Source: Bradyrhizobium canariense (GTDB lineage Bacteria; Pseudomonadota; Alphaproteobacteria; Rhizobiales; Xanthobacteraceae). From it: DNA of 64,000 nucleotides. Below the pieces are notes generated by a model. The model worked only from the letters and a program-made list of their open reading frames with translations. It ran no database searches and was not told the origin of the DNA. How positions within the stretch are numbered: the first letter of the stretch is position 1; each line of letters starts with the position of its first letter. The DNA is taken from assembly GCF_018130465.1 (NCBI RefSeq), contig NZ_JAFCKJ010000001.1:1-64000 (forward strand). Direction: 5' to 3'. The position numbers were made by a program, and so were the translations under genes. Of this stretch, positions 37,415-46,487 are shown piece by piece.

Positions 37415-39964
37415 ATGGCCGAGGGCGCAGCCGAAGAGGACGACAAGGCGGGTAAGGCGCAAGGTCAGCGCCAAGGCCAGCGCGAAGGCCAACGCGAAGG
37501 CCAGCGCCGGTTCGCGCAATGGGTCCGCGACTACAGGCGCCTGCCCGGCATCCCCGACGAGTTTCTCGGCCCGGACGGCAAGCCCCGCGCGGTCTGGAGC
37601 CGCTTCTTCGATGCCTTCGGCGCGCTCGCGCCCGACGAGGTCGAGCGGCGGTTCGGCATGGCCGACCGTCATCTCCGCGAGGCCGGCGTCACCTATCGCG
37701 CGCCCGGCGAGAGCGCCGACCGGCCCTGGTCGATCAGCCATCTGCCGCTGCTGATCGACGAGGCCGACTGGAAGCAGCTGTCCGACGGCATCACCCAGCG
37801 CGCCGAGCTGCTCGAGCTCGTGCTGCGCGACATCTATGGCGAGGGCCGCCTCGTCGCCGAAGGCGCGCTGCCGGCCGCCGCGATCGCCGGGAGCCCCGAA
37901 TATCTCCGTCCCGTCTGCGGCGTGCCGCCGCCGGGCGGGCGCTATCTCTCGCTCTATGCCGCCGATGTCGGCCGCGGGCCCGACGGCCGCTGGTGGGTGC
38001 TCGGCGACCGCACGCAGGCGCCGTCGGGCGCGGGCTATGCGCTGGAGAACCGCCTGGTGCTGTCGCGCGCCTTCTCGGATCTCTACAAGTCGATGAACGT
38101 CCCGCGCGTCGCTCCGTTCTTCGAGGCGTTTCGCGACAGTCTTCGAGCGCGCGCCGACCGCGACGAGCCGCGGATCGGCGTGCTCACCCCGGGCAGCTTC
38201 AGCGAGACCTATTTCGAGCACGCGACGCTGGCGCGCTATCTCGGCTTCCTGCTGGTCGAGGGCGACGATCTCGCCGTCAGCGACGACCATATCCACATCC
38301 GCACGGTTGCGGGCCTCAAGCGCCTCGACGTGCTGCTGCGCCGTGTCGATTCCAATTCGCTCGATCCGCTCGAGCTCGATGCCTCCTCGCGGCTCGGCGT
38401 GGCCGGCCTGATCGACGTGCTGCGCAAGGACGGCGTCGTCGTCGCCAACATGCCGGGCTCGGGCGTCCTGGAGGCGCGCGCGTTGCTCGGCTTCCTGCCG
38501 GCACTGAGCCGCCGCCTGCTCGGCGAAGAGCTGAAGATGCCGCACATCGCGACCTGGTGGTGCGGCCAGCGCTCGGCGCGCGACGAGGTGCTGTCGCGGC
38601 TCGACGAGGTCGCGATCGAAGGCGCCTATCGGCGCGGCGTTCCCGGTTTCGACAGCAACGGTCCGGTGCTCGCGAGCGAGCTCGACGCCGCCGGGCGCCA
38701 GCGCCTGATCGACGCCATCGCCGCGCGCGGCATGGATTATGTAGGCCAGGAGGTGGTGCGGCTTTCGACCATGCCGGTGTGGGAGCAGGGGCAGATCACA
38801 CCCCGTCCCTTCGTGCTGCGCGTGTTCGCAGCCGCGACGACCGACGGCTGGGCCATCATGCCCGGCGGCTTCTGCCGGATCGCCGAGCAGGCGGATGCGC
38901 GCGCGGTGTCGATGGGCGACGGCGCGCGCTCCGCCGACGTCTGGGTGGTCTCGGACAAGCAGGTTTCGACCGCGACGCTGCTGCCTGCGATCGACAAGGT
39001 GCGCATCCGCCGTATCGCCGGCGTGCTGCCGAGCCGCGCCGCCGACAATCTGTTCTGGCTCGGCCGCTATCTCGAACGCGCCGAGGCGACGCTGCGGCTG
39101 GTGCGGGCGCTGGGCTCGCCGAGCGGGCCCAACAAGGGCACCGCGGCCTCGCTGCAATCGGCCGAGCGCATCCAGCGCCTGCTGGTGACCTGGGGCGCGA
39201 TCTCACAGACCTCGCGCGCGGCGCCCGGCCGCATCGTTGCCGAAGCGCTGCAGAGCCCGGAGCGTTTCGGCTCGGCATTGTCGCTGGTCCGCGCGGCCCA
39301 GCGCACGGCGACCTCCTTGCGCGAGCGGCTGTCGCCCGATGCCTGGCAGGTCATCACCGAGATGGCCGAGCGGCTGGCCTGGGAGGTCGAGGGCGACGAC
39401 AGCGTGCTGAGCGCGGCCGAGCTGACCTTGCAGGAGCTCGCGAGCTTTGCCGGCCTTGCGCATGAGAACATGAACCGCGCCGCCGGCTGGCGCTTCCTCG
39501 ATATCGGCCGCCGCACCGAGCGCGCCATCAACACCACGCGTTTTGCCCGGCAGTTTGCCTATGACGAGGCCGGCGACGAGGATCTCGATATCCTGCTGAC
39601 GCTGGTGGATTGCCAGATCACCTACCGCTCGCGTTATCTGCTGGCGCCGATCCTGGCGCCGGTGCGCGACCTCGCCGTGCTCGACAGCTACAATCCGCGT
39701 TCGGTGGCGTTCCAGGTGACGACGCTGAACGAGCACATCGCCGCACTGCCGAGCCTGAAGGAGCACGGCCTGATCGAGAAGCCGCAGCGGCTTGCAGTCG
39801 CGATGCAGGCGATGCTCGCGACCGCGGAGGCCGAGAAGCTCGAGGTCAAGACGCTGTTCGCACTGGAGCAGGATCTGCTCAGCCTCGCCGAGGCGGTCGG
39901 GCAGCACTACTTCCCGCACGGCCCCAATGCCAGCCGGCCGGAAAAGCTGACGGGGCTGGCGTGA
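37415..39964 (+). CDS. Circularly permuted ATP-grasp / alpha-E fusion protein
   Basis: The protein has 849 residues. After a low-complexity start, residues about 40-500 form a type 2 circularly permuted ATP-grasp (LLRRVDSNSLDPLELD, TWWCGQRSARDEVL, PRPFVLRVF). Residues about 535-840 are an alpha-E domain (ADNLFWLGRYLERAEATLRL, RRTERAINTTRF). In many bacteria these are two separate genes. Such proteins are predicted to join amino acids or peptides using ATP. The ATG lies 28 bp after the DUF2126 gene, and the stop overlaps the next start as GTGA. Confidence 0.87.
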   Translation: MAEGAAEEDDKAGKAQGQRQGQREGQREGQRRFAQWVRDYRRLPGIPDEFLGPDGKPRAVWSRFFDAFGALAPDEVERRFGMADRHLREAGVTYRAPGESADRPWSISHLPLLIDEADWKQLSDGITQRAELLELVLRDIYGEGRLVAEGALPAAAIAGSPEYLRPVCGVPPPGGRYLSLYAADVGRGPDGRWWVLGDRTQAPSGAGYALENRLVLSRAFSDLYKSMNVPRVAPFFEAFRDSLRARADRDEPRIGVLTPGSFSETYFEHATLARYLGFLLVEGDDLAVSDDHIHIRTVAGLKRLDVLLRRVDSNSLDPLELDASSRLGVAGLIDVLRKDGVVVANMPGSGVLEARALLGFLPALSRRLLGEELKMPHIATWWCGQRSARDEVLSRLDEVAIEGAYRRGVPGFDSNGPVLASELDAAGRQRLIDAIAARGMDYVGQEVVRLSTMPVWEQGQITPRPFVLRVFAAATTDGWAIMPGGFCRIAEQADARAVSMGDGARSADVWVVSDKQVSTATLLPAIDKVRIRRIAGVLPSRAADNLFWLGRYLERAEATLRLVRALGSPSGPNKGTAASLQSAERIQRLLVTWGAISQTSRAAPGRIVAEALQSPERFGSALSLVRAAQRTATSLRERLSPDAWQVITEMAERLAWEVEGDDSVLSAAELTLQELASFAGLAHENMNRAAGWRFLDIGRRTERAINTTRFARQFAYDEAGDEDLDILLTLVDCQITYRSRYLLAPILAPVRDLAVLDSYNPRSVAFQVTTLNEHIAALPSLKEHGLIEKPQRLAVAMQAMLATAEAEKLEVKTLFALEQDLLSLAEAVGQHYFPHGPNASRPEKLTGLA
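37460..37507. repeat. 12-bp tandem repeat in coding sequence
   Basis: Four units of a 12-bp motif (CAAGGCCAGCGC and close variants) run in frame. They encode QGQR twice and then EGQR twice near the N-terminus of the ATP-grasp protein. Copy number could vary without shifting the frame. Confidence 0.9.
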
Positions 39965-40839
39965 TCTACGACATCCGTCACGTCACCACCTACGAATACG
40001 AGAGCCCTGTCAGCTTCGCCCGCTGCACGCTGCGGCTGGAGCCGAGGAGCGGCAATGGCCAGGAGCTGATCTCGCACCATGTCGAGATCCGTCCGCGCCC
40101 CGCGGAGCGTAGCGTCCGGCGCGACTTCTTCGGTACCCTGACCGAGAGCGTCGTGATCGAGGCCGCGCACCGCAATTTGCGGATCGACTCGCGCTCGCGC
40201 GTCTCGGTCACGCGCCAGCCGCGGGCGCGCGCCGCTGTCAGCCCGGGCTGGGAGAGCATTCGCGACATCGCCTTCGAGGCGACGAGCCTCGGGCCGTCCT
40301 CGCCGGTCGGCTACGTCTTTGCGAGCCCGCTGGTGCCGGTGCTGGGACCGGTCAGCGCCTATGCGGCGGAAAGCTTTGTGGCCGGCGCGGGCATCCTCGC
40401 CGGGGCGGTCGATCTGATGCATCGGATCCGCACCGAATTTCGCTACGACCCCAAGGCGACGGTGATCTCGACACCGCTCAACGAGGTCTTTGCCAAGCGC
40501 CATGGCGTCTGTCAGGATTTTGCCCATGTGATGATCGCGGGCTTGCGCGGACTGGGCCTGCCCGCGGCCTATGTCAGCGGATATCTGCGCACCATTCCGC
40601 CGGCGGGCCAGCCGCGCCTGCAGGGCGCCGACGCCACCCATGCCTGGGTGTCGCTGTGGTGCGGGGAGGAGCTTGGCTGGGTCGATTTCGATCCGACCAA
40701 CGATCTTATGGTCGCTAGCGACCATATCGTGCTCGCGGTCGGCCGCGACTTTTCCGACGTTTCGCCGGTCGACGGCATCATCGTCGGCTCGCGGAAGCAG
40801 AAGCTCGACGTGGCCGTCGACGTGCTGCTGGTGGAATGA
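39961..40839 (+). CDS. Transglutaminase-like cysteine peptidase-family protein
   Basis: The protein has 292 residues. An N-terminal bacterial transglutaminase region (1-85) is followed by the core with the triad C184 (RHGVCQDFAHV), H227 (DATHAWVSLW) and D242 (GWVDFDPTND). It may cleave or form amide bonds in a peptide made by the ATP-grasp enzyme. It starts with GTG in a 4-bp overlap (GTGA) with the preceding stop, so coupling is firm. The proteasome-like Anbu gene that often accompanies this set is not in the window. Confidence 0.9.
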   Translation: MIYDIRHVTTYEYESPVSFARCTLRLEPRSGNGQELISHHVEIRPRPAERSVRRDFFGTLTESVVIEAAHRNLRIDSRSRVSVTRQPRARAAVSPGWESIRDIAFEATSLGPSSPVGYVFASPLVPVLGPVSAYAAESFVAGAGILAGAVDLMHRIRTEFRYDPKATVISTPLNEVFAKRHGVCQDFAHVMIAGLRGLGLPAAYVSGYLRTIPPAGQPRLQGADATHAWVSLWCGEELGWVDFDPTNDLMVASDHIVLAVGRDFSDVSPVDGIIVGSRKQKLDVAVDVLLVE

Positions 40840-41055
40840 TTGCGGGTTCTGCCGTGCCGGCGACGCCCAGCCTGGGTGCATCTGGCCGGCACCGCAACCG
40901 CGATATCGCGGGGCACAACAGCAACATATTTCCGTATTTTCGTTCCGGGATTTGGTCAGTCGGCCCAAGATGGGTTATGCTGGCGCTTGCGTCGAGGACA
41001 ATAATGAGACGTCGGGAGTTGATGTGGGACACCACCGACAAGCGGGGCTGCATCC

Positions 41056-41883
41056 ATGATGACGTTACCGAGACTGGCGGCTGAATCCCTCGAGAAGTTG
41101 CTCGGTACGTTCATGCGTCGCCGGTACGACGAGACGTCTGCAAGTATCGTCGAGAGCGCGACCCGCACCGCGATGGAATGCATAGGCAACAGCGATGCGC
41201 TCTATCACAATATCGAGCATACGATGCTGGTGACGCTGGCCGGCCATTCCATCCTCAGCGGCCGCAGTCTTCATACGCATCTGTCGGCCGCGGACTACGT
41301 CCACGTCCTGATCGCCTGCCTCGCCCACGACATCGGCTATGTGCGCGGCCTGTTCGAGGAGGATGACGCCGACGGCTTCGTGATCGATGCGGCCGACACC
41401 AAGATCTCGCTGCCGCGCGGTGCTTCGGACGCGAGCCTGATGATGTATCACGTCGATCGTTCCAAGCTTTATGTGACGCGGCGGCTGCGGCATATTCCCG
41501 GGCTGGATCCGGAACGCATTGCCCGCGCCATCGAAGGCACGCGGTTTCCGGCCCAGGAAGGCCAGGACTATGACGACGAGGCCTCGATCCTGCGCGCCGC
41601 CGACTTCATCGGGCAGCTCGGAGATCCCAACTATCTGCGCAAGGCCAATGCACTCTACTACGAGTTCGAGGAGGTCGGCATCAACCGGCAGCTCGGCTAC
41701 GACTCGCCGGCCGACGTCGTGAACCGCTATCCGCAATTCTACTGGAACAGCGTCGCACCGCACATCCAGACCGAGATCGGTTATCTCAACAAGACCGAGA
41801 TCGGCCGGCAGTGGATCGCCAATCTCTACAGCAACGTGTTCCGCGCCGAGCGCGACATCTCGCTGTCCGGGCCGCAGAAATAA
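41056..41883 (+). CDS. HD-domain metal-dependent phosphohydrolase
   Basis: The protein has 275 residues. The metal-binding HD signature is H51/H55 (LYHNIEHTMLVT) and H91-D92 (CLAHDIGYVRG), with a further Asp later in the domain (ILRAADFIGQLGD). HD proteins hydrolyse phosphoester bonds in nucleotides or cyclic dinucleotides; the substrate is unknown. It lies 216 bp after the transglutaminase gene on the same strand, so membership in that operon is uncertain. No partner signalling domain is fused to it. Confidence 0.85.
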   Translation: MMTLPRLAAESLEKLLGTFMRRRYDETSASIVESATRTAMECIGNSDALYHNIEHTMLVTLAGHSILSGRSLHTHLSAADYVHVLIACLAHDIGYVRGLFEEDDADGFVIDAADTKISLPRGASDASLMMYHVDRSKLYVTRRLRHIPGLDPERIARAIEGTRFPAQEGQDYDDEASILRAADFIGQLGDPNYLRKANALYYEFEEVGINRQLGYDSPADVVNRYPQFYWNSVAPHIQTEIGYLNKTEIGRQWIANLYSNVFRAERDISLSGPQK

Positions 41884-41895
41884 CTTCGCTTTGTA

Positions 41896-42795
41896 ATGCA
41901 ACAAAAAACGGTCACCACCGATATCCTCGACATCGCCTATCGCGAATACGGCGCGCCGGACGGCTGGCCCTGCATCATGGGCCACGGCTTTCCCTACGAT
42001 GTGAACGCCTATGCCGAGACCGCGCCGATCATTGCGCAAGCGGGCGCGCGGGTGCTGGTGCCCTGGCTGCGCGGCTACGGGCCGACGCGATTCCGCTCCG
42101 CTGTGACGTTGCGATCCGGTGAGCAGGCGGCGCTTGGCGCCGATCTCCTGGCCTTCATGGATGCGCTTGGAATCGCGCGCGCGGTCGTCGGCGGTTACGA
42201 CTGGGGCGGGCGCGCGGCCTGCGTGGTCTCGGTGCTGCATCCGGAGCGCGTGATCGGGCTCGTCTCCGGCAATTCCTACAACATCCAGAACATCGCGCGT
42301 TCGATGGAGCCGGCTTCGCCACCGGAGGAGGCGGCGCTCTGGTATCAATATCTCTTCCACAACGAGCGCGGCCGCCGCGCGCTGGAGCGCAACCGGCGCG
42401 GTTTTGCGCGCCAGCTCTGGTCGATGTGGTCGCCGAAATGGGCCTTCGACGACGCGACATTCGAGACCAGCGCAATGTCGTTCGACAATCCTGATTTCGT
42501 CGATGTCGTGATCCACTCCTATCGACATCGTTACGCGCTGGTCGCGGGCGATCCCGCCTATGCCGCGATCGAGGCGAAGCTCGCCGCGCAGCCGCCGATC
42601 CGTGTCCCGACCATCGCGATCGACGGCGACAGCGACGGCGTCAATTTCGGCACAGCGCATCACGCGCGCAAGTTCGAGGGCTTTTTCGAGCCACGCGTGT
42701 TCACCGGGGCCGGTCACAATCTGCCGCAGGAGCGGCCGGCCGAATGGGCGCAGGCCGTCCTGGACCTGCACGAGGCGGCGGAGCGTTCCCGCTGA
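41896..42795 (+). CDS. Alpha/beta hydrolase, epoxide-hydrolase-like
   Basis: The protein has 299 residues. The nucleophile is an aspartate, D102 in VGGYDWGGRA, as in epoxide hydrolases and haloalkane dehalogenases, not a serine. The oxyanion region is MGHGFPYDVN, and the catalytic His is in TGAGHNLPQE near the C-terminus. It probably opens an epoxide; the substrate is unknown. It starts 12 bp after the HD gene. Confidence 0.87.
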   Translation: MQQKTVTTDILDIAYREYGAPDGWPCIMGHGFPYDVNAYAETAPIIAQAGARVLVPWLRGYGPTRFRSAVTLRSGEQAALGADLLAFMDALGIARAVVGGYDWGGRAACVVSVLHPERVIGLVSGNSYNIQNIARSMEPASPPEEAALWYQYLFHNERGRRALERNRRGFARQLWSMWSPKWAFDDATFETSAMSFDNPDFVDVVIHSYRHRYALVAGDPAYAAIEAKLAAQPPIRVPTIAIDGDSDGVNFGTAHHARKFEGFFEPRVFTGAGHNLPQERPAEWAQAVLDLHEAAERSR

Positions 42796-42924
42796 GAGGC
42801 CGCAAGCGCCATCAGCAACTCGACGCAAGACCGCCTTGCGGAACTCCGCTGATCTGACGTGCTGACAAAAAAGCAGCACGCCGCGCCTTCCGAGTCGCGC
42901 GGCGATCATCACCGGGGAGAAACC

Positions 42925-44133
42925 ATGAAAGCCGCTTTGGTCCTGGCTGCAGCATTGGCTGCCTGCCTGTCCACGCCCGTCTCCGCGCAAAAATCCTACG
43001 GTCCCGGCGTCAGCGACACCGAGATCAAGATCGGCAACACCATGCCCTATAGCGGCCCCGCATCGCCGCTCAGCATCACCGGCAGGGTGATCTCGGCCTA
43101 TTTCGACGAGGTCAACGAGAAGGGCGGGATCAACGGCCGCAAGCTCAATCTCTTGTCGCTCGACGACGCCTTCTCGCCGCCGAAGACCATGGAAGCGGCG
43201 CGGCGGCTGGTCGAGGGTGACGGCGTCGCCTTCATCTTCGCGACCATGGGCACCGCGCCGAGCTCGGCGATCGCGAAATATCTCAACAGCAACAAGGTGC
43301 CGCAGCTGTTTCTGATCAGCTCGGCCTCGAAGTGGAACGACCCCGCCAACATGCCCTGGTCGATGGCGCTGCCGTGGGCACCGAACTACACCAGCGAGGC
43401 CGCCATCGACGTCGCTTATGCCCGCGCCAAGAACCCGAATGCACGCTTCGCGGTGCTCTATCAGAACGACGACGCCGGCAAGGAATATCTGCGCGGCGTC
43501 AAGGAAGCGCTTGGTGCCGACGCCGACAAGGCAATCGCGATGGCGTCGAGCTTCGAGGTCACCGACCCCACCGTCGATTCCCAGGTGCTGACGCTCGCCA
43601 ACACCAAGGCCGACGTGTTCATGATCTATTCGGTGACGCCGCGCGCCTGCGCCCAGGCGATCCGGAAAGCGCATGAAGTCGGCTGGCAGGCGACGCGCTT
43701 CCTGGCCTCCGGCTGCGCCAACAAGGCGACCGTGATGGTCCCGGCCGGCCTCGACGCCGGCAAGGGCGTGCTCTCGCTCGGCTCGCTCAAGCCGTTCGTC
43801 GAGGTGCCGAAGGACGATCCGGCGATGACGGCCTATATCGACTTCATGAAGAAGCGCCTGCCCAATGCCGACGTCAACAATGTCGCGGGTCTCTACGGCT
43901 ACACCGTCGCTGAGGCATTGGTGGTCTTGCTGAAGCAGTGCAAGGACAATCTGACGCGCGAGAACATCATGGCGCAGGCGGCCGATTTGAAGAACGTGCC
44001 TCTGTCGCTGCTGATGCCCGGCATCACGCTCAACACCACGCCGCAGGATTTCCGCCCGATCAAGGACGGCTATATGCTCCAGTTCGACGGCAACGACTGG
44101 ATCGTCGCGAGCGAGCTGTTGCGCGGCACATGA
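42925..44133 (+). CDS. Branched-chain-amino-acid-type ABC transporter binding protein
   Basis: The protein has 402 residues. A signal peptide (MKAALVLAAALAACLSTPVS, cut after SAQ) is followed by a periplasmic type I binding fold of the LivJ/Peripla_BP_6 group (DTEIKIGNTMPYSGPAS, GGINGRKLNLLSLDDAFSPP). In Bradyrhizobium such proteins often bind aromatic or other carboxylic compounds. The ATG at 42925 follows GGGGAGAAACC. No permease or ATPase gene lies alongside, so it is an orphan in this window. Confidence 0.9.
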   Translation: MKAALVLAAALAACLSTPVSAQKSYGPGVSDTEIKIGNTMPYSGPASPLSITGRVISAYFDEVNEKGGINGRKLNLLSLDDAFSPPKTMEAARRLVEGDGVAFIFATMGTAPSSAIAKYLNSNKVPQLFLISSASKWNDPANMPWSMALPWAPNYTSEAAIDVAYARAKNPNARFAVLYQNDDAGKEYLRGVKEALGADADKAIAMASSFEVTDPTVDSQVLTLANTKADVFMIYSVTPRACAQAIRKAHEVGWQATRFLASGCANKATVMVPAGLDAGKGVLSLGSLKPFVEVPKDDPAMTAYIDFMKKRLPNADVNNVAGLYGYTVAEALVVLLKQCKDNLTRENIMAQAADLKNVPLSLLMPGITLNTTPQDFRPIKDGYMLQFDGNDWIVASELLRGT

Positions 44134-44168
44134 TGGCAAGCCGGCTATCGCGGTTGATGATGGCGCAT

Positions 44169-44292
44169 CCTTCGAGACGCCCGCTTTCGCGGGCTCCTCA
44201 GGATGAGGGCGGAATGCGCAGCGGCAGGTTCAACAGGCGCGAAAGCCCCTTAGCCTCACCCTGAGGAGACCGCGGAGCGGTCGTCTCGAAGG
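44169..44292. repeat. Palindromic intergenic repeat (full copy)
   Basis: Two arms starting CCTTCGAGACG (44169) and ending GTCTCGAAGG (44292) pair, with inner pairs CTCCTCAGG/CCTGAGGAG. A half copy flanks the insertion sequence at the left end of the window. It lies between the binding-protein gene and the acyl-CoA dehydrogenase gene. Confidence 0.8.
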
Positions 44293-44359
44293 GCGAGGCG
44301 TGCGCTCCACCTACCACGGAAGGCAAAGTGCGATCACCCTCGGCGAACAGGAAAGCAAA

Positions 44360-45592
44360 ATGGACTTTCACCACTCCGAACGTTCGCTGGAGCTGCAGGA
44401 GCGCGTCCGCCGGTTCATGCGGACGCATGTCGAGCCGGTCGAGGAGCTCTATTACGAGCAGGTGAAGCCGGAAGCGACACGCTACAAGACGCCGCAGGTC
44501 CTTCAGGACCTGAAGCGGCTGGCGCGCGAGCAGGGGCTCTGGAACCTGTTCCTCTCCGGCGAGCATGGCCCAGATCTTACTAATCCAAGCCTGAGCAATC
44601 TCGAATATGCGCCGGTGAAGGAGATCATGGGCCGCATCCTCTGGGCGCCCGAGATCTTCAATTGCTCGGCGCCCGACGTCGGCAACATGGAGGTGCTGGC
44701 GAATTACGGCACGCCGGCGCAACAGGAGCGCTGGCTGAAGCCGCTATTGGAGGGGCGCATCCGCTCCGGCTTCTCGATGACGGAGCCGCAGGTCGCCTCC
44801 AGCGATGCCACCAACATCCAGTGCGAGATCAGGCGCGACGGCGGCGACTACGTCATCAACGGCCGCAAATGGTTCACCTCGGGCGCGATGAACGAGGATT
44901 GCGAAATCCTGATCGTGATGGGCAAGACGGCGCCCGACGATCCCGACCGCCACCGCCAGCAATCCATGGTCCTGGTGCCGAAGGCGACGCCCGGCGTGCG
45001 CATCGTCCGCGACATGCTCACTTACGGCTACGACGACGCGCCGGTCGGCCATCCCGAGATCGTCTACGAGAACGTTCGCGTGCCGGCCGAGAACATCCTG
45101 CTGGGCGAGGGGCGCGGCTTCGAGATCGCGCAAGGCAGGCTTGGTCCCGGCCGCATCCATCATTGCATGCGGCTGATCGGCTGCGCCCAGCGCGCGCTCG
45201 AATTGATGTGCCAGCGTGCGGTCTCCCGCACAGCCTTCGGCAAGCCGCTCGCCGAGCAGGGCTCGGTGCGCGAGGACATCGCGCACTCCTTCTGCGAGAT
45301 CGCACAGGCGCGCTTGCTCACGCTGCAAGCCGCCGACAGGATGGACCGCGAAGGCAACAAGGCCGCGCGCGACCTGATCGCGGCCGCCAAGATCGTGGTG
45401 CCCAGCATGGCCGCCCGCGTCATCGACCGCGCCATCCAGATCCACGGCGCCGCCGGCGTCTCGCAGGACACTTTCCTCGCGCGCGCCTATGTCTACGCCC
45501 GCTTCATCCGCATCGGCGACGGACCGGATCAGGTGCATCTGGCCGCGGTCGGCAAGGAGCTGATCAAGCGCGGCGGAGTGATGGCGGGGTAG
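44360..45592 (+). CDS. Acyl-CoA dehydrogenase
   Basis: The protein has 410 residues. It has the FAD-dependent acyl-CoA dehydrogenase domains in order: helical N-terminus, middle beta domain with [15 protein letters not shown], and C-terminal domain with [11 protein letters not shown] and [20 protein letters not shown]. It introduces a 2,3-double bond into an acyl-CoA. The pattern fits the ACAD10/11-like branch; the chain specificity is unknown. The ATG at 44360 follows AGGAAAG. Confidence 0.92.
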   Translation: MDFHHSERSLELQERVRRFMRTHVEPVEELYYEQVKPEATRYKTPQVLQDLKRLAREQGLWNLFLSGEHGPDLTNPSLSNLEYAPVKEIMGRILWAPEIFNCSAPDVGNMEVLANYGTPAQQERWLKPLLEGRIRSGFSMTEPQVASSDATNIQCEIRRDGGDYVINGRKWFTSGAMNEDCEILIVMGKTAPDDPDRHRQQSMVLVPKATPGVRIVRDMLTYGYDDAPVGHPEIVYENVRVPAENILLGEGRGFEIAQGRLGPGRIHHCMRLIGCAQRALELMCQRAVSRTAFGKPLAEQGSVREDIAHSFCEIAQARLLTLQAADRMDREGNKAARDLIAAAKIVVPSMAARVIDRAIQIHGAAGVSQDTFLARAYVYARFIRIGDGPDQVHLAAVGKELIKRGGVMAG

Positions 45593-45939
45593 GCTGCTAG
45601 AGTCTCCTGTTGGCGAACAACGATACGCAACATCTCCTGCAGTCTCGCGCTATTACGGTTTTCACGGAAGTCGCGCAATCCGCTTCTACCGCTGAGCACG
45701 TAAGACCCCGGAAGCCAAGACTCGTGGCCCTCGGAGCCATGCTGCTGACGCAATCCCTGTCTTAGACGGCTACAACTGAAACACTGTGCGGGACCGATCT
45801 GGTTCCCACAACGGTTCCGCAGCCAGGGGTTGGCTCGAATCCGCAAAGGATTGGCGCAAGTTCGAAACGCCTTCGCGTTCGCTTGACCAATTTCTGCGGC
45901 ATCGGGAACCGCACGATCCAGAAAATCGAAGGAGATCTG
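45593..45939. other. Intergenic region, no gene recognised
   Basis: These 347 bp hold no supportable coding sequence or RNA gene. The stretch GGCTCGAATCC near 45831 resembles a tRNA T-arm, but no acceptor or anticodon arm can be built around it. The end contains the ribosome site AAGGAG for the next gene. Confidence 0.5.
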
Positions 45940-46431
45940 ATGGTGTTCCGCTCGTGCGCCGCAGTTTGCGGCGCCCTGGTTGCGCTTGCCGTTTCCGTTA
46001 CCGTTGCTCGAAGTGAAACAAGTGGGGTTCATCCAAGCGCTGTCGTCGATGCCGCATCTGGTGATGCAATCGTTGGCGCAGCATCCACGTATAATCCGTT
46101 CAAGCCCGGTAAGGAGGAGGGTGGCCCGAGCACAGCCTCCGGCGAGCGCTATGATCCCTCGGTATGGACGGCTGCCATCAAGACGAGCCTGCGTCGGAAA
46201 TTTGGTGGGGTCCAATTCGGGGCGAGACCGAAATATGCTCTCGTCGAGGCCGTCGGCAAGAAGGTGATCGTCAAGATAAATGACGTGGGACCGCTCAAGC
46301 CCGGCCGCATCATTGACCTCAATGAGCGGACGATGCGCCATTTCGATCCGAACATGGAGCTTGGCGTCATTCCTGACGTCACAGTCAAGCCACTGTCCGG
46401 CGACGATTGGATTCCTGGGCCTGTTGGCTGA
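45940..46431 (+). CDS. Exported RlpA-like double-psi beta-barrel protein
   Basis: The protein has 163 residues. A signal peptide (MVFRSCAAVCGALVALAVSV, cut near ARS) is followed by an RlpA-like barrel (about residues 45-160) with GAASTYNP, ASGERYDPSVWTAAI and KINDVGPLKPGRIIDLNE. RlpA proteins cut or bind denuded peptidoglycan at septa. Here there is no SPOR domain and the protein is short, so the role may be more limited. The ATG at 45940 has a strong AAGGAG site before it. Confidence 0.8.
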   Translation: MVFRSCAAVCGALVALAVSVTVARSETSGVHPSAVVDAASGDAIVGAASTYNPFKPGKEEGGPSTASGERYDPSVWTAAIKTSLRRKFGGVQFGARPKYALVEAVGKKVIVKINDVGPLKPGRIIDLNERTMRHFDPNMELGVIPDVTVKPLSGDDWIPGPVG

Positions 46432-46487
46432 ACGCTGGACCCGAAAGCGGCTCAGCACAGCCTTCCGGGATGGCGGAAAGCTTCATA

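Noticed and set aside
36959-39157. Open frame of over 700 codons on the minus strand
   Set aside because: It is antisense to the DUF2126 and ATP-grasp genes, and the product has no recognisable family.
41065-44139. Open frame of over 1000 codons on the minus strand
   Set aside because: It runs antisense across three well-supported plus-strand genes and has an Arg/Asp/His-rich composition without domains, typical of shadows in GC-rich DNA.
45820-45850. tRNA-like T-arm sequence GGCTCGAATCC
   Set aside because: No acceptor stem, anticodon arm or CCA-proximal pairing could be found around it.
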